From Pyrocephalus nanus (Eukaryota; Chordata; Aves; Passeriformes; Tyrannidae), in NCBI GenBank assembly GCA_038380795.1, contig CM076259.1:21372977-21436976 (forward strand): 64,000 nt of DNA. The letters run 5' to 3'. Position 1 is the stretch's first letter; each line of letters begins with the position of its first letter. The position numbers were made by a program, and so were the translations under genes. Under the pieces are notes generated by a model that worked only from the letters and a program-made list of their open reading frames with translations, was not told where the DNA came from and made no database searches. Of this stretch, positions 24,921-38,220 are shown one piece after another.

Positions 24921-27900
24921 TGATGCCTCGAAGGAAAGCCTCGTTTTGTTAATGGAAGTGGGAATGAGGTGCCCCGACCTCAGTGGCTGTGTGTGCCAGT
25001 GGCTTCTCTCACTGGTATCTTTAGGAGCAGCTCTAGCATGTCCCTGCTGTGGGGTGGAACTTGCCAAAAGCTTAATGCTTTCTCCTGACCTCCAGGGAGC
25101 CCTGGGTGATACCACAGAGTCTTGGTCAGGCTGAGAGAAAGCGCAGAAGGCACGCCCTCCCCTGCAGAACGTAACCATCACCACAAGTCACCTTGTCAAT
25201 CCTGCTCTTGAGCAGGGGCTCTGTTGGACAGCCATAGGGAAGTCTGTGGGGCTTCAAAGCAAAACACCTTATAAGAGTTTGCAGATATGTTCACGTAATT
25301 CCAGAATGTCAGCTGGAGGCCTGAGATGTCTTAAATGGTTTTTGTGATGCAAAATTCCACCCAGCTATAGTTCTGCTAAAATCTTTAGCTGTAACCACAA
25401 ATCTTCTTTCCAGATTTCCTCTAGTTTAAAAGTCTGAATTTAGACATTTGTGTAATTTTTACTCACTACAAGTAGTCATGATAGGGAAGAATCAACAGTT
25501 TGAGTTTAAAGAGTGAAGTTAACCCCAGCTATTTCAAACAATAAATCTGAGCCCAAAAAACTTACGCCTTAGAGTAAGTTTTTTATAATCATATAACTGA
25601 TTGTATCCAGTGAGCAATGACCACTTTACTTTTTTCTACCATAATAAAAATATAGAAATGGAGATCTGCAATATTGTGCCAGTTTAATTGCTTAACACAT
25701 TTGGTATCATTACAACATGTTCTCCTGAGCAGACAAGGTCTCCCTCATGAAAGATGTTGATGCTAGAATGCCTTAATAAAGCAAAGCTGAACTGGACAGC
25801 ACCTCACAAGAAGCAATTCAAGGATAGAATAGTACGAGATGATTTGACAACTCTTAGCATGGCAATTCCTGTTCAGGGTTTGTTTGTGGGCAGGTATGTT
25901 GACTCTGGAGGCAGATTGAAGCCCTAACAGTCATTTTCTTCTCACGCCACACAGAGAGGCACTAGGCAATTACCACTTGAGAGTTTTTGTGAGTCAGTGT
26001 TGTCCCACTGGGGAATACCAGGGTAACTTGCTAATGGTTTCAGAGCAGTTGGGCGTGTTAGAGCTGGCAACACGGTGGAAATCAGACAGCAGATGGTAGG
26101 GAAGAAGCAATTATTTTCCCCACTGAGAAGCCTATAAACCCCTTGTCTTGTATATGTATTCACATGTGTCCATTCACGTTTCATGCACCTTTACAGTCAC
26201 TTTCTTCCACACCAATCTTTCAGAGAGACTCTAAGTGCTAGTGCTTAGTCTTACAGCAAATCCTTCTTCACCTAATTTTTCTTGAGGAAACTGTAACCTC
26301 AGAGTGGAACTAAAAGGCTCAGAAACCCAGAGGGAACAAAGAAGTTATCAGGTTTGTTTCAGGTGTTACGGTTTCTAAATAGCTTTTGAGGTAATTTTTT
26401 CTTCACTTTTTAAGGGCTTAATGCAAGAAATATTCCATATAATACATAATAATCCACCCAAGTCAAGTGACAGCCACTGCACAAAAATGAACAATGAGTC
26501 ATTAGTAGAGCAGGACATGAGCTTGTATTTTTGGAGTCCTTTTCTTCTGCCTTGGTGACAGGACCAGCCTCTTTCTTTGCATAACAAACATGTAATAATT
26601 TGGTCTAGACTCTTTTATTCTAAGCCACAGACAGACAGGAAGGAAAAAATATTCGAGGAATGAGCCTGCTGTGCAACCCCATTTTTTCTGTGCTCTCTTT
26701 GGAGGAACAGAGTAGGGGCAAGAAGCAGGCCTTGCACCAGAACATGCTCTGGAAATATCTTAAATAAGCCCCACAAAGCTGGAAGGTTCATTTACATTAA
26801 AACCTCATACTTGGTTTTGGGATAGTTATTTACTCTTTCATACAACAGTAAATGGGAGAGAAGGTAAACCATGATATGACAGCAGAATATTTTTTAAATC
26901 TTCTAGGCAGAAGCTGTAGGAGTAGTCGTTGTAGATCTGTTCCTTTCTTTCGAGACCTTCTAAACAAACTACAAGTTGGGGGTGGATAGCATGGGGTGGT
27001 AAATAACAGACAAAAATAGCTCTCAACATAAGAAAGTGCATGGCCATTGTGGAATGCAGTAAGGGGGGTGAACTATGATGAAGATGAACAGATATAAAGT
27101 ATTAATTGCTATGTGATGGTTAATTAATGTATCCTCAGGTTGTAAGAGTCTTAATTAAAAAAATAAATTATATTCACTTCAGCAAGATTAATTTCAAGAT
27201 AGGATACTGTTGAGTATGAGCATAGGCATTAGAATTCTGCCCGAGAAAAACATGTTAGTTAATTCTGGTGCTGGATAAATTTGATCCGTGAAGCTGATGA
27301 TATTCATCTGAGAGAGCTTACCATGAAAATGTTTCTATAGGGGACCTGGTTTTGGAGCCTACTGATAGTCTAATGGAGCTGAAGTGAACAGAAGTGTTTC
27401 TGTTGTCTGTAATATGAGGATCTGGGGCCTTGAGATCAGCAATTCAGAATTAATGAACACAGTTTATACATTGCAGTACTCCAGTAACATCTTACCCTTG
27501 ACATTTCTTTCTACCTGGAAAGCCCTTCTTACAAAGTTTGTAGCAACATCTATTTTTTTGCCTAGTGTTGTTTATATTGAGAACTTCAGTAAGGAAGCAT
27601 CACTCCATAAAACGGAACCACAGTAGCCTGCTTTGGCTCTGTTCTGTAGTGTAAAATATACAGCCATTCTTCTTTTCCCTGCCTGAGCAATAGCACTACT
27701 TAAAATCCTGTCTTGGACAATGGAAACTAAGTGGATTTCCCTACACAGGACTGAGTTCTGACAAAATGTGAGCCACAGGAGACAGATTCTATCTGCAGCT
27801 TTGACCAAAGCAGGGAAGTGTAAAGACTGGCTTTTAGAGTAATGTGATGTTTCTATGTGTTATTTCTATGGCATAGTTTGGAAGTGCTGTAATTCCATGA

Positions 27901-29100
27901 GTATCACTAAGAGGTTATTTGTGATGAAAAGCCCGTAAATTAGCTGCAGTGCAGGCTACATACATGTGGTAGTAGGAGAGGAAGTTTATTACAGGAGCAC
28001 ATCTGCCTTTAGCTCTCCTCATCCCCTCAAGCTCCTCAAATGCCATTTTTTTTTCTCTCACTGCCCAGAGCTCTTCCATGTTTGCTTGTGATAATGTGGG
28101 GATCATCCCAGCATGGTATGAAGTTTGCTTTTTAAGTACCTGAACTTTTGAAGAGGTGTTATTGTCTGAAGTATGGGCTTCACAGCTGTAATATGATGTA
28201 GAAAGCTCAGAATCAGATTATTTTTGAGCAGTCTGAGTCATGAGTTGGCAGTAATGTCAGCTCTAACAACTTGCCCCTAAGTTCTCAGATTTGTACTGTC
28301 ATCTTGGTATCCATTTCAACAGTATCTGCCTTCATTAAATACAAGCAGACAAATGTACCACTTCATTCAAGTTCACAGTAGCTTTATTAAAATTCAAACC
28401 CTTCTGTTTGCAGCATGCATCAGATAAGACATTCATATGTATTCCTACAAGTTTGTGAAATACAGATTCCAGACATGGTTTGTTCTTACTCAGAGAAAAG
28501 CAAAGGAAAAAGCAAACCAGTTGTTTCAGGTTTGTCTAAAGTGGGATGAAACTGAAGTAACTTCACAGATGTCAGTGGGTAGAAAAAGTCTTCCCCAGGA
28601 CAAGACAGAACAGGCTTATATTCCTAGAGTTACACGGAATCATCCCTCGGTGAGAGTATCCCTCCATCATTGTCAACTGAGTTAATGCTGCAATAGTGTG
28701 TGTAAAAATAGAAAGCCCAAGCATCTTCTTCTCAATATTGCACTGATCAGGTAATAGCCTGAAGAATAAAATTAGTTTGCTTATAGATTATATAGATATG
28801 ACTAATCATTAAATTATATAGCACCTTCTTAAAACCAGCACTCAATGCAGAACATTCTGATCTCCATCAGGATGGAGGTCTACGGTCTTCAGCTCCATGA
28901 GAGGTCAACTTCTTCCCTCCAGTATGTGAAATTATCTGTCATTCATCCTTAAATGACAGACTGGTAAAGACAACAAGGAGGAAAAAGTATCTACATTCAC
29001 TTATAAATAAATATTAGCAAGCATTTCAGAAAACAAAGTGTAACAGAGTTCAGCCATAAAATGAAGAAGTCAGCAGACATTTAACCAGTGATGAACAGAT
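24920..29100. other. Noncoding stretch between XCL-like copies
   Basis: No exon, RNA gene or transposon end recognised. If the copies arose by tandem duplication this is ancestral spacer. Confidence 0.55.
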
Positions 29101-29127
29101 TCTGTGAGTTTGTGTTTGTTCAGAGAT

Positions 29128-29133
29128 TTTATT
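29128..29133 (-). terminator. Candidate poly(A) signal of XCL1-like A
   Basis: AATAAA on the minus strand about 113 nt after the stop codon of copy A, the nearest canonical signal downstream. Confidence 0.5.
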
Positions 29134-29245
29134 GTCACTTAATAAATAGGAAATAAAAAACAGATACTGAGGTTCTCTTCCCTGTTATATGCAGCACTGA
29201 TGATGATTCCAGCTGGTTGGCCTTAGATGCTTATCTAGGACAGGA

Positions 29246-32200
29246 TTATTTGCGTTTGGCAGTAAGTTTTTCTTTTATCCTCTTCATAGCAGTCTGCACC
29301 CATTTCTGATCAGCACTTACACAGATCTTGATACCATCTCTAGTGATAAACCTATAGGAAGAAAGAAAGCAAACCAAGCAGCCGTTATATTCCGGTCTCT
29401 AAACCCAGATTTGCTGTTCTTGGTTTTCATGCAGAACATGGGGAAAATGTGGTTATACCAAATCAAGTTCTTGAGTTTGTAGATGCTAGCTGGAGTAACA
29501 GAAGCAAGTGATGTTAGTTCCTATTCATGGCACAGGTATATGTGTAACGTACGTGTCATGTGCATACATAAGGATATTTAAAAAAGGAGCGTACCTACTG
29601 GTCTGAGATTTTATATTAAATCATGATGAACATTTACCTCCCAGGAGCAGATCCCAGATTTGATAAAAATGCATGCTAGTGAGCTCGAAAGACCAAACAC
29701 AGCTCCTAGCAGGAGTCAGTTACCCCATATTCTTTCCCATGATCTTTCCCCATGGCTCAATTCAGTGCACTGGGTTTCTGACTCCTCCACCCTTGCTGAG
29801 ATTTTTTCCCCACGTGCTAGCCACCAAAGATCTGACTGTTCAGTGAGCTTTCTGCCAATATTCATGAACAGCAGACATCTCCCAGCTCTCTGAGGCCCAC
29901 TCATGCCCCCTCACTCCCTCAGCTGTTGGGTGAGTCCTTCATGGCAGGACTGGAAGGGTGACCTGAACTCAGCAGATTTGGTGAGTTGGGCTATGAAGTG
30001 TCTTGTGATGTCCCCTCCTTTTTCGTTGGTAAAGTATTTGCATAGGCAAGTCTGAAGGTGAACAGTGCATGAGGTACTTACATGACGGCATTTGCTTGAG
30101 TGTGCTTCTCATAGCCTACAAGATTTCGGATGCTCAGTTGCTTTGTAAACAGATCCACACAACGGGCTTTGAGCATGGACTGACTTCCAGCACTCCCTGA
30201 AAGGGGAAAAGTAGATAAATTAAAAGGGGAATAAATGCCATATTTATATTTAGCCATATACTTAATAAATTATGAATTCAAGAAGGTGTCCAGTTGTAGT
30301 TAGAACATGAGAGTCTCATGATTTACAGCCACAATACCACTTCTACAAGAGAACTTAACCTATTTTTTGTGATGCATCCTGCCATCTTAAAGTGTTATTG
30401 CTCTTTCAGTCAAGATATTAATCTTCACTTGTTCTCCTGAACAATTGTATAATAATTCTGCCCCTAGGGAGTCCCTGCCTTCTTTAGAGGAAAAGGTATT
30501 TAATATTATTCATATTTGGGTTTTTGTCAGCTGCAAATAATTGTCCATATGGAGTAGTGCTTAGAACTGGCACCTCTACTGGGTGGATTTCCATATGGCA
30601 TCTGAGTGTGCATCAGTAATTCCCCCTACTTTCCACGTGAAGAAAGGAAAGCAAAGCTAGTTTTCTCACAGTGGGCATCCAAAAGTAGTGTTGAAAATAG
30701 TTGTTGAAAGAAAAGAAGGTATATCTGCCAGAAGAACTAAGTACCTATATATCTTGCTATAAGTTTGGTTTCACAGGGAATGGAGTGCTACTTAATCCTA
30801 GCTTTCCTCAGAAGTTTCCATACAATTGGGGGAAATGGACTGGTGATTAATAAAGAGGATCATGACATTGGTGTAAAATTTTTTGGTCAGTTGGTATCTT
30901 ACATAATGATAACTCAAAATGGGAGCTGATTTAAATGAGATGGAGTATATGGATACATATGTTTGTAAGTCTCTGCTTGCTAGTTTTGGGTTTTCTCTCT
31001 CTCATGAAAGACATGTGGGGCAAGTGTAAGTGTACAAGACTCTTTCAGAAGAGCTGTTACGAGGAGATTAGGGTTTATTTCCCTTAAAAAAGCTTTTGTG
31101 ACTGAAGAGAGAGGTATCTTTCCTAGAGACAGTTTTAGATGTTTATTCTGCATTGTAGAGAAGCTCTGCCTGGTATGAGAAAGGATAAGTCCTTGTGGAC
31201 AAGTTTGAAGGACCCCACAATGATGGGGGTGGGGGAGGCAGAGACAATGAAAGCCCTAAGAAGAACAGAAGGCGTGACTGCCTTTTCCTAGGCCAGGTGC
31301 AGATATGTGGTCTCGACTTTGAAAAAAAAAGATTCTCTTAAATCCTTCCACAGCCTGGTATTTTGGTGATACCTCAGTACCTTGGACCCTTACAGGAAGG
31401 CACGAGGGGAGACAAAAAGAATACTGCTGCACTCTGAGTTTCTTTTTAAAGAATTTATCGACAGACTGACTTGAACAAAGTCCAAGAGCTGTTCAGGTGC
31501 ACCTTGCATAACCTCATTTTCTGTGAGTTTTTCTTTGTTTGAAATTGTTGGAATAGCTGAGACAAATGCACATCATCCTTTGGAGAAGCAGTAGCATAGC
31601 CAGTGCACAGGTACTGGCAGAATTGCTAATTCTTGAGGTTTTGTTTGCCTGAAGGTTTTGATGGCTCTTCTGACCGTGCTTTAATCACAAGTAACACAAT
31701 GTATTTCTTTTTATGCTTCATTACAAATACCTTACTCTCTCAGTCTGGTTTTCAAAATGTGGCATCAAAAGAGCTCAGAGATATTCTAGTCATTCTTACT
31801 CATCCTGGAAATATTTTCTCTGCTAGTTCACTATTTTCAGGGAATGGATGCAGGGAATACCAGCAGAGCTTCTCTAAGCCTGGGAACAAACCCCAACTGC
31901 TCTGCACCTGAAAAGCTGCTAGAAAAAATGATAAAGAAAACAAATACACCTGAAAAGATACGCTTTTTCAAGTGTATTTGTTTTCTTTATCATTCTTTCT
32001 ATTCCTTTTTCTACTGCTTGTAGACCAGCTCAGGTGACCTTTTTCAGCCTTGGTGATGTTTATGGCAAATTCTACAACCTGGAGAATGACATTGGGAACT
32101 GTCAGTCTGTGATGCAAACCCATGAGTTGCCAGGATGAAGAGCAGCATCATTAATCAAACATTTGAGAGAGCATGGGATCCAGCAATAGCACACTGGGTC

Positions 32201-33090
32201 AGCATACTCAGTGTGTAGCTTCCTAATGTTATGAATGCTTAGCAGGTGTCAGTTTGGTTTTAGTGTGGTTTTGTGAAGATACCATTTCTCTGTGTTTCTC
32301 TCTGCATGTTTGTGGGTTTGCATATGGCTTGCATATGAGTGTTTTCTGTGATTTTTACATGGTTGTTTGCATGAATCTGATTTTAATTGTGATAAGAATA
32401 TGTGTGCTCATGGGTATATCTCCATGTTTTCCATGATCTCATAGCCTAATACAAAAGTCACTAACGTAAACACCACTGTAGACAGACTTATTTAAAGCAT
32501 GGCTAATAAACATGGCTCATCTCAGTGCTCTTAAATGGTCTCAAATAAGATGATAAATCATATGATTCTATGAAGAGAGAAGCTATTGCCTAAATCCATT
32601 ACTGCCCTTTTTAGATTTTCTTCCTGGTTTACCTGTCTGTACCAAAAGATTTGTCTATACACAAGCAAATAGGCAATATGTGATCCACGACTGGAAGAAC
32701 TTTTTAAAATAGGGACATTAGAAGGATTCAAGCTATACAGTTAAAGAAACATAAATAACAAATAATACTATTCATATAAAAGTAGTGTATCTGGAAAAAG
32801 AAAAATGTACATCTAATTCAAGAATCATTTTTCATAAAATGTAATTAATCTCTAGTACTCATTGCTATATGGCATCAGTGAGATTAAAAGACATCGTATC
32901 TTCAAGATGTCATGATTTTAAGAGAGAAAATAATCCACAGAAAGCCTTTAAGTGCTCTAAGGCACTGAAAGTCTCCTTACCTTAAAGCAGAAGCCCACCA
33001 CTAATTATCTGCAAACTTACCTTTCACTGTGTGCACAGCGAAGATGCCAAGGCAGAGGGTGACGAGGATAGCTGCAGTGTGGAGCTTCAT
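29246..33090 (-). CDS. XCL1: XCL1-like C chemokine, copy A (three exons)
   Basis: Secreted chemokine of the lymphotactin family; XCL1 acts on XCR1-bearing dendritic cells. Exons on the minus strand are 33021-33090, 30082-30196 and 29246-29351, all with GT/AG boundaries and phases 1 and 2, giving 96 residues. Exon 1 encodes a signal peptide (MKLHTAAILVTLCLGIFAV) ending near HTVKG. Exon 2 begins GSAGSQSM and carries the single N-terminal Cys (ARCVDL) that defines C chemokines. Exon 3 has the partner Cys (GIKICVS) and the QKWVQ helix start. Compared with copy B it lacks one residue before the exon 2 donor, and it ends in a short basic tail (KEKLTAKRK) instead of the long Ser/Thr tail usual in XCL1. 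A TATA box lies 64 bp upstream of the ATG. The reading frame is intact, so it is probably functional. Confidence 0.9.
31920..32001. repeat. Long inverted repeat (hairpin) in intron 1 of copy A
   Basis: Two arms of about 37 bp (31920-31956 and 31964-32001) are reverse complements with about two mismatches around a 7-bp loop (GATACGC). The arm core is ATGATAAAGAAAACAAATAC. Possible readings are a small MITE-like palindrome or a precursor-type hairpin; no target duplication is visible. Confidence 0.85.
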
Positions 33091-33153
33091 TGCTGGTGCC
33101 TTCTGTGTCAAGGCGGAGAAGGAAGTGGCTGTTGTCTGCCCTCTTTCCCAGAG

Positions 33154-33161
33154 TTTATATA
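33154..33161 (-). promoter_or_regulatory. TATA box of XCL1-like A
   Basis: TATATAAA on the minus strand about 64 bp upstream of the start codon. The surrounding promoter is almost identical to that of copy B. The aligned position in the decayed third copy has lost the motif. Confidence 0.75.
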
Positions 33162-34461
33162 TTGTCATTCAGTGGTCAGTTCTTGGGTTCACTTTTGTGG
33201 GTGTCATGGAGGGCCTGACTGGGAGTGGAAACACTGAGTGTCAGTACTTTTTCTGGTGACAGAGAACCACCTCCTTTCCCCCACCATCCTTCACTAGCCC
33301 CCCTGTGAAGGCTTTTCCTGCTCAAACCCACTGTGGTTGCACTTGCTTCTGTGCTATGAGTAGGGTTTATTTCAAGCTGCAAAAAGTGAGAGCTCTTGTT
33401 CTGTAGTGGAAACCTTTCAGAAACTTTCCCGTCCTTTCACACCTCGATTTTGAGACCTTTAGCTGAGCCACACTGCAGAGGCACAGAGTAACACTCAGAG
33501 TTACTTCTGACCAATGGACCACAGAAAGGGGGAACTGTGAGCTAAAGGAGGATGGAAAGAGGAACATCTTGGCTCTTTCCAGAGTGGCTGTGGATAGTTG
33601 GTCACGCTAACATGGAGCTTTGGAGGGATATCACTGCTATTTCTTGTGAGTGGTGAAGGTTGTCAGAACTTTTGTGTTTGCTCTGTGATTTGATACGGCC
33701 CAAGCTGATATCACCATGTGCTGGGAGGAGCAAGAGTGAACACACTCTTGCCTACAGCTCCAGATCCACTGGGTCTCCTGCCAATCAGGCATTAGTGCAG
33801 TGGTTTCAAAGGGGAATAAGATTTTGCAGAGGGTAGTGTCAGGCTTGTTTTCTTCTGTTTAGTTTGTGGTGTTTTGTTTGTTTATTTTGGGGGGAGTTTA
33901 TGGGTGTTTGGTTTTTTGTTTGTTTGTTTGTTTGTTGTGATGGAGTCTTTGGAGCATAAAGAATGGACCCCAAGAAAATAACCAGGTAATCAGAGAGGAA
34001 GAAAAAATTTCATTGCACTTCCATTTAAAAATGGTTTTGATACCAGGTCTGTCAGCTTGTTACAATTGTACCTCTATTAAAAGTGCCCATTTTTGCAGTC
34101 TGTGCCGGTGCTGTCACCCAGGTTTAGGTGTCCTTTGTATGTTGTGGCAAGGTGGTTTGAATGGGCAACATTCCCACGTGCCAATAGTTTGGACCTGCAA
34201 ATATTCTTCAGGCCAGTTATGGACACCAAGGTCACGTAGGAAGCAGCACCTGAGCTGGCATCATGATCCAGAGCCTTTCAGCAGAGATCCCCTCTCATGC
34301 TTTATACTCTGCAGCCTGGTAGAAGAAGCCAGGCTTTGCTAGGTCTGTGGAGATAAAACTGGTCTTCGTAGGAATAGGTGAGCACCAGGCTGCCCGATGC
34401 CTGAGGTTGTGACAGCGGTGTAGAAGAGCTGTCAGAGCAAAGCTTGGCCATGTCATATGAG

Positions 34462-35039
34462 TGTTCTGATTTCAGCTGGGATTGAGGTAATTTTTTTCTT
34501 AGTAGGTGGCATAGTGGTGTTTTTTTGGGATTCAGCAGAAGAATAATGTTGATAACACACAGATGTTTCAGTTGTTGCTAAGTAGTGCTTACCCTAAACC
34601 AGGGACTTTTCTGTTTCTCATGGCTAGCAAGCAATTGCACAGGAAACTGGGGGGAACGTGACCAGGACAGCTGACCCCAACTGACCAAAGGGATATTCCA
34701 TACCATAAATTGTCCTGCTTAGTACATAAACTGTCCAAGAGCCACTGATGGCTGGCTGGGGATGGGCTGGGAATCAACAAGTGGTTGGTGAGCAATTGTA
34801 GAGTGAAGCAACTGTTTCTCTTGGATTTTAATCCTCTCCATCTCTCCCTTTCATCTCGATTATTACTGTTATTCTTAGCAGTAGTATTATATTTTATTTT
34901 GTTTCAATTATTAAACTGTTCTTATCTGAACACATGAGGTTTACTTTTTCCACTTCTTCTCTCTGTGGGGGCAGGGCAGGTTGGTGGTGAGCAAGTGGCT
35001 GTGTGGTATTGAGTTCGTGGCTGGGGATAAACCGCAACA
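34462..35039 (+). mobile_element. Avian ERV LTR upstream of copy A
   Basis: Starts TGTTCTGATTTCAGCTGGGA and ends near AAACCGCAACA. It contains the block GGGATATTCCATACCATAAA, a TATA-like ACATAAA (about 34724-34730) and ATTAAA (34910-34915) before the R/U5 region. The order is that of a common avian ERV LTR. The related element upstream of copy B has the same right-hand flank (GCAAGTATGAT), so insertion preceded the duplication. Confidence 0.75.
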
Positions 35040-35974
35040 GCAAGTATGATGTTTCCCTTACTCTTACCTCCAGGCCTTGCCTCAGCTGGTTACTTCCAGT
35101 TTTCCAAATGCTTTACAACATCAACATAAATTCCTTGGTCTGCAACCTCAGAATAGTCCGTAGGTCTTGCAGGCTGAGCACATGTTGTGTGGTTTATTTT
35201 ATATACACTTATCTCCTTTGTTCCTATTGATTTCATTCTTTCTTTCTTACATAGCCTGTGGAAACCAGGAAAAGCCAGGCAAGAGCGATGGCAGGCAGAA
35301 TTGTTTTAATTGAATGCCTGCTAAACCCACTTGCAGCACTAGGGAAGTTGCAATGAAATGGAAGCCAAAGCTTCAACCAAAGCCCCAAAAGGACATGCCT
35401 GATGCTACGTAGGGAAGGAACCATCCTGACCTCAGCTACACTAGTGGGAACTCTGTGTTAAGTTTGTGTCCAAGCAGCCTGGTGTTGTGCTACACACTGG
35501 CAGAAATCAGTGCTTGGATGAGATATTCTGATTGTTTGGTACTTGTCAGCTATGAGATGCAAGAGAGTAACCTTGCCATCGATGGTGAAGAAAATTTTTC
35601 TACCTATTAAGAGAGAAGATGCTCCCCCAGTTCTTACCTGGGACCTTTGGAACAGGGAGGAGCCAAAGAGTGAGTGTTAAAATTCCCTGAGCAGATTCTG
35701 TATTAATTGTAAGGCTGGATGTGAGTTTCTTCATTGATGTGGAATTTTGTGAAGAATTGGTGAAATTATTGGTCAAGAACAGCTATGCAGCCTGATCAGT
35801 GGAAGGTGCATGTAGAGGAGATGTGGAGCCCCTGTGAGGTGGGGAGGCTTGAGTCTCTCCTACAACAAAGATGGGTTTGGGAAACCCATGCTGGGAGAGG
35901 CTTCTGTCCCTCATACTATGCAGGGAGTGGTAGAGTCCCTTGATGCACACAGAAGGGAGGTTGAAGTCCCTTTT

Positions 35975-36000
35975 GTGTTTTTTTTTTTTTTTTTTTTTAA
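35975..36000. repeat. Poly(T) run
   Basis: About 20 consecutive T residues near the 5' edge of the recognisable pol relic. Confidence 0.9.
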
Positions 36001-36099
36001 TCAGGTAAAAAGGGTTTTCAAGTCCCTCTTAGTGTTTTAAATGAAAGGAAATAAAGCTAGCATCATTAAGGGGATGCCCATGGCCAAGGCTGTGCAAAA

Positions 36100-38220
36100 T
36101 TAGGATAAATTGTTTGGTACAGCAGGAGTTTGCAAAGAGCATGCAGTGATGTTGTGCCAGCAGGATTGGTCAGCTATACCTCGATCTGCTAGCTCAGCAG
36201 GACAATGGCTGTCACAAATCTTCAATGGCACACTTGCAGTGTCTTTGTAGACCAGGCAGTCCCTGAAATCAAGAGATATTTTAAGAAGCACATGCCAGTG
36301 TGGCAGGGACCAAGACAGATATGGGACTGTTGGTCCCCAAAGGGAGGAGTGCCACCTGACATGAGACAGGACTCTATTCCCTGGGAAGGCAAGAAGAGTA
36401 TTGGAAGCAGACAAAGTCCCACCCACTGTGAGAGAGGACCCTATTCCCTTGGAAGCCAAGAAGAGTATCCAGAAGCAGATAGACCGATACTTAGCCCAAG
36501 GGTTTTGGAGGCATTCCATTAGATGAAGAAAATCATCCTTTGTTTGCATTCACCTGGGAAAGACAGCAACTGACTGGGATATATCTTGCCCCAGGTTTTG
36601 CCAGATCCCCTACCATTTTTTCATGAATATTGAGGTTGATTTAAAAGGTATGAAATTACTGTGAGAATTGTTTCTTCTACAGTATGTGGATGATTTGTTA
36701 TTAGCAAGTAGTGATGAGAATGCTTGCATATTAGACACTATACATTTTTGTATTGCCCTAGTGAAAAGGGGACACCTTGCATCTCCATCCAAACTTCAAC
36801 TGGGTCAAAAGATATTTAAATATTTAGGCTTTATTTCAGGATAATGGCAACAGATAGATCTGGAGAGAATACAGGCCATAATTAAGTTCCCACATCCAGT
36901 GATCAAAAAAAATGAATGAAAAAAACCCACAAAAACAAAAAAACACAACCCCCAACCAAACAAAAAAACCCCAAACTGACTAGACATGGGAGAACAAGCT
37001 TTAAAGCTATAAAAGGAGCTTTAGTGTCTGCTGCTCCTGCTCTTGGCCTCCCGGATCATTTAATCTGTATGTACATAAATGTAAAGGAATAGCTAGTGGA
37101 GCAGTAATGCAGAATTTAGGACCCTATCAGAAACCAATTGCATATTATTCAGTTGAGCTAGATCCAGTTGCAGCAGGAGCACCAGCATGTGGAAACAGCA
37201 GTAAAACAATATTAGAAAAGAGCTGCCCCCTTATCCTGGGACATTATGTAACATTCCATGTTCCCTGAGAGGTGGAAATACTGGTGAGATATTACGCAGC
37301 CCAAGCTTTGACACCAAATGGGCACATAGGTATGAACTGATCTTCCTAAACAGCAAATAGTGTAATCTTGAAAAGATGTAATAGCTTGAATCCAGTGAGC
37401 CTGAGGCCTTTGCCTGATGATGGAGAACATCGCCAGTGTAAGCAAATTATACATATCCCAAGTAAACCGCAGTCTGACTTAAATGATGTTCCCTCACATA
37501 ACCATCTAGTTCTAACTGCAGATGGCTCATCCAACGTACTGTAACCTGCAAGGACAGTGTTGGTCTGGGTATGCTGCTGTGAGCAGGGGACAGGGAATAG
37601 AAGCGCAACCACTCCCAGCAAGGATGAGCACACAAGGAGCAGAACTTGTAGCTTTGACATGTGCAGCCATCTGGGAAAAGGGAAATGAGTTAACCTCTAG
37701 ACAAATCAGACAGAGATGCTCATTTTAGAGTGAATATAATTGAACAGCTGTATAAGAGAGAAAATTGCATAAACCATATAACCCGCAGTCTTCAGGACAA
37801 GCAGAAAGGATGAATAGGACATTAAAAGATAGCAAAAATATACACATGGACTAATCTTAAATGTCCAGAAGCCTTCAACTTGGCTCTTTGGGATTTCTAG
37901 AATACTGCAAGACAACCTGTAGGAGTAACACCAGCAGAGATTCTCTTTGAGAGACACTTAACTACTCCAGGGACTTATATCCCAGCTCAGATCAGCCTGT
38001 TGGAAGGAGATGAACAGCTGACCCAGCATGCTATATATATGCAGAGAGGGTTTGAAGGGTGGAGAAAATATGTACAACAGGATCAGCCCAGCCCATCTTT
38101 AATACAAGTACATGATATACAACCTGGGAATGAAGTGTTAGGATATTCTAAATGGAAGGACCATATCCTGTCTTACTGTGTTGTTATTTTACTGTTAAAG
38201 TGTTGGGTAAGGATAACTAG
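36100..38220 (+). pseudogene. Gammaretrovirus-like pol relic
   Basis: Fragments in changing frames on the plus strand follow pol order. Reverse transcriptase is marked by QYVDD at 36680-36694, the polymerase active-site motif. RT connection sequence follows (SAPALGLPD near 37035-37060, then LDPVAAG near 37160-37180). RNase H is marked by TADGSS near 37517-37534 and STQGAELVALT near 37628-37660. An integrase C-terminal part lies at about 37795-38170 (GVTPAEILFE). The middle of RNase H and most of integrase are missing, several stops and shifts break the frame, and an A/C-rich insert sits near 36905-36975. It is a class I (gamma-like) ERV copy and non-functional. Confidence 0.85.
36345..36482 (+). 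repeat. Tandem duplication within the RT relic
   Basis: About 68 bp is present twice in succession (roughly 36348-36415 and 36416-36482); both copies contain a CTATTCCCTTGGAAG-like core followed by AAGAAGAGTAT. Confidence 0.7.

Larger units (their letters stand above)
29255..35632. repeat. Duplicated XCL unit, copy A
   Basis: Collinear with 41150-47137 in the same orientation: exon 3 through exon 1, the promoter and about 2.5 kb of upstream flank including an LTR. Identity is uneven: under 1% difference around exon 1 and the promoter, about 3-7% in intron 2 and the start of intron 1, over 10% in exon 3, about 20% in exon 2, and about 15-20% in the upstream LTR. Intron 1 here contains about 370 bp near 31010-31385 that copy B lacks. 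Confidence 0.9.

Noticed and set aside
31633..31911. 92-codon plus-strand frame repeated at 43049-43315
   Set aside because: Conserved between copies only because intron 1 is duplicated with high identity; no domain and no splice context.
36805..36987. Minus-strand frame rich in Phe and hydrophobic residues
   Set aside because: Product of the A/C-rich low-complexity insert in the pol relic read antisense.
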